From NCBI GenBank assembly GCA_035698885.1, contig DASSBJ010000041.1:1-7224 (forward strand): DNA of 7,224 nt, read 5' to 3'. The DNA is from VRUE01 sp035698885 (lineage in GTDB: Bacteria > Actinomycetota > Thermoleophilia > Solirubrobacterales > 70-9). Positions 5,680 to 7,224 of this stretch are shown here, piece by piece (within the stretch, counting starts at the first letter, position 1; each line of letters starts with the position of its first letter). The notes under the pieces are model-generated. The model ran no database searches. It was not told the origin of the DNA and worked only from the letters and a program-made list of their open reading frames with translations. Position numbers and translations under genes: made by a program.

Positions 5680-6846
5680 ATGGACCTCCTCGAGTATCAG
5701 GGCAAGCAGCTCTTCGCGGCGCACGGAATCGCCGTGCCGAGCGGCGAGGTCGCCTCGACCGTCGAGGACGCCGTCGCCGCGGCGGAGCGGATCGGCTACC
5801 CCTGCGCGATCAAGGCGCAGGTGCTGATCGGCGGCCGCGGCAAGGCCGGCGGGATCAAGATCGCCGCCGACCGCGCCGAGGCCGAGGCACACGCCGACGC
5901 GATCCTCGGCATGGACATCGTCGGCCCGCACGGCGAGGGCCCCTTCCGGGTCGAGCGCGTCTGGGTCGAGGGCGGCTCGGAGATCGCCGCCGAGTACTAC
6001 GCCTCGGTGATCCTCGACCGCGGGGAGAAGAAGCTTCTGGCGATGGTCTCCGCCAAGGGCGGCATGGACATCGAGGCGGTCGCCGCGGAGGATCCCGGCG
6101 CGCTGGTCAAGCAGCACATCGACCCGACCCGGCCGTTCACCGCTTCGGCCGCGCGGCCTGTCGTCGACGCCGCCGGCCTCGACGAGGACGTGCGCGACGA
6201 GGCCGCCGAAGTGCTGGCGAAGCTGGCCGAGACGGCGATGGCCGAGGACGCGACGCTGATCGAGGTCAACCCTCTGATCGTCACCGCCGACCGAGAGGTC
6301 GTCGCCCTCGACGCCAAGGTGACGATCGACGGCAACGCCCTCTACCGCCACGAGGAGCTGGCCGAGATCGACGCCGAGTCGATCGACGACCCGCAGGAGG
6401 CGATGGCGCGCGAGAAGGGGCTCACCTACGTGAAGCTCGACGGCAACGTCGGCATCCTCGCCAACGGCGCCGGGCTCTGCATGTCGACGCTCGACGTCGT
6501 CGCGCAGGCGGGAGGCGCCCCGGCGAACTTCCTCGACGCCGGCGGCGGCTCGAAGGCCGAGGCGATCGTCGACGCGCTGACCGTGATCGTCTCCGACGAG
6601 AAGGTCACCGCGATTCTCTTCAACATCTTCGGCGGCATCACCCGCTGCGACGAGATCGCCAAGGGCATCGTCGAGGCCTCCGCGCGGCTCGAGCTGCAGG
6701 TGCCCCTGGTCGTCCGCCTCGACGGCACCAACTCCGAGCAGGGCCTGGAGATCCTCGCCGGCGCCGGCCTCGCCAACCTGCACCAGGAGACGACGATGCT
6801 CGGCGGCGCCCAGCGGGTCGTCGAGCTGGCGGGAGGGAACGGCTGA
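5680..6846 (+). CDS. sucC: Succinyl-CoA synthetase (ADP-forming), beta subunit
   Basis: A full-length 388-residue SucC, the nucleotide-binding subunit of the TCA-cycle enzyme that couples succinyl-CoA and succinate to ATP or GTP through a phosphohistidine on SucD. The start MDLLEYQGKQLFAAHGI is the classic SucC N terminus. The ATP-grasp domain shows KAQVLIGGRGKAGG (45-58), Glu195 and Asn197 in LIEVNPLI, and Asp211 in LDAKVTIDGNALYRH; Asn197 and Asp211 correspond to the Mg-nucleotide residues Asn199 and Asp213 of E. coli. The C-terminal ligase-CoA domain has YVKLDGNVGILANGAGLCM (Asn262), NFLDAGGG, FNIFGGITRCDEIAKGI (power-helix region, 315-330) and VRLDGTNSEQG. Length equals the E. coli protein and nothing is missing. 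Its stop overlaps the sucD start by one base (TGATG), so the pair is translationally coupled and gives the two subunits in balance. ATP or GTP preference cannot be decided from sequence alone. Confidence 0.97.
   Translation: MDLLEYQGKQLFAAHGIAVPSGEVASTVEDAVAAAERIGYPCAIKAQVLIGGRGKAGGIKIAADRAEAEAHADAILGMDIVGPHGEGPFRVERVWVEGGSEIAAEYYASVILDRGEKKLLAMVSAKGGMDIEAVAAEDPGALVKQHIDPTRPFTASAARPVVDAAGLDEDVRDEAAEVLAKLAETAMAEDATLIEVNPLIVTADREVVALDAKVTIDGNALYRHEELAEIDAESIDDPQEAMAREKGLTYVKLDGNVGILANGAGLCMSTLDVVAQAGGAPANFLDAGGGSKAEAIVDALTVIVSDEKVTAILFNIFGGITRCDEIAKGIVEASARLELQVPLVVRLDGTNSEQGLEILAGAGLANLHQETTMLGGAQRVVELAGGNG
6831..6837 (+). promoter_or_regulatory. Ribosome binding site of sucD
   Basis: GGGAGGG lies inside the last codons of sucC, eight bases before the sucD ATG at 6846. 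It is the clearest Shine-Dalgarno sequence in the window and fixes that start. Placed within sucC, it supports coupled translation. Confidence 0.7.
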
Positions 6847-7224
6847 TGTCGATCGTCGTCGGCGAGAGCACGAAGCTCGTCGTCTCCGGCCTGACCGGCC
6901 GCGAGGGCTCCTTCCACGGCCTGCGCAACCGCGCCTACGGGACGGACCTGGTGGCGGGCGTGACGCCCGGCAAGGGCGGGCAGGACGTCGAGGGGGTGCC
7001 GATCTTCGACTCGATCCGCGAGGCGGTCGAGCAGCAGGGCGCCAACACCTCGATGATCTTCGTCCCCGCGCGCTTCGCCGCGCCGGCGATCGACGAGGCG
7101 ATCGAGTCCGGGGTCGAGACGGTGATCGCGATCACCGAGGGGATCCCGGTGCTCGACATGCTGCAGACCTACTGGAAGGCCAGGCAGGCCGGAGTGCGGC
7201 TGATCGGGCCGAACTGCCCCGGCG
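6846..7224 (+). CDS. sucD: Succinyl-CoA synthetase, alpha subunit (5' part)
   Basis: The first 126 codons of SucD, running off the right edge of the window. SucD binds CoA in a Rossmann domain and carries the catalytic phosphohistidine, which lies further on and is not visible here. Recognisable segments are LVVSGLTGREGSFHGL (the GxTGxxG CoA-binding turn), LVAGVTPGKGGQ, then FVPARFAAPAIDEAI, IAITEGIPVLDM and LIGPNCPG at the window end; all match the family in order and spacing. The ATG overlaps the sucC stop by one base, and a good GGGAGGG site precedes it. The N terminus has MSIVVGESTKLVVSG, slightly divergent from the common ILV..G.TG start but normal for actinobacterial proteins. Confidence 0.95.
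   Translation, partial: MSIVVGESTKLVVSGLTGREGSFHGLRNRAYGTDLVAGVTPGKGGQDVEGVPIFDSIREAVEQQGANTSMIFVPARFAAPAIDEAIESGVETVIAITEGIPVLDMLQTYWKARQAGVRLIGPNCPG

Noticed and set aside
5641..6783. 380-codon minus-strand frame opposite sucC
   Set aside because: It is fully antisense to a textbook sucC and has no recognisable domain.

Overview
The window is very GC-rich, with dense gene packing and strong use of G/C-ending codons. Some start sites show an actinobacterial TANNNT-type -10 with little or no Shine-Dalgarno sequence. The protein styles also fit: a biotin carboxylase fused to its biotin carrier, a secreted protein tail of the kind common in Thermoleophilia, and a TrpH-like PHP enzyme. I infer an actinobacterium, probably of the Solirubrobacterales/Thermoleophilia type. 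There is no 16S or other marker here to prove that.

Layout from left to right: (1) the last 56 codons of a plus-strand gene, probably a cell-surface or secreted protein (to 172). (2) Six bases on, a minus-strand PHP-domain phosphoesterase (179-988). (3) A 231-bp divergent intergenic region holding a 128-bp palindromic multi-hairpin element (1055-1182), then a -10 box placed for a leaderless GTG start. (4) A plus-strand acyl-CoA carboxylase alpha chain (1220-2974). (5) Directly abutting it tail to tail, a minus-strand pair: an exported N-acetylglucosamine-6-sulfatase-like sulfatase (2975-4885), preceded in transcription order by a HAD-family hydrolase (4944-5639). (6) After a 40-bp divergent gap, the succinyl-CoA synthetase genes sucC (5680-6846) and sucD (from 6846, cut by the window end), which overlap by one base.

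The plus-strand genes are central CoA metabolism. The carboxylase would make malonyl- or methylmalonyl-CoA, and SucCD interconverts succinyl-CoA and succinate. If the carboxylase acts on propionyl-CoA, the two could lie on one propionate-to-succinate route, but the linking mutase and epimerase are not in the window. The HAD-sulfatase pair sits between them on the opposite strand and shows different codon choice at least in the sulfatase tail, so it is probably a functionally separate accessory unit.

No new multi-gene system is evident. The least explained item is the palindromic element at 1055-1182. It has 21-bp perfect outer arms and three internal hairpins, and looks like either an interspersed mobile palindrome or a structured regulatory element. 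Secondary oddities are a Gln in place of the first metal-binding His of the PHP enzyme, and a polyampholytic Arg/Glu tail on the sulfatase encoded by a 27-bp repeat.
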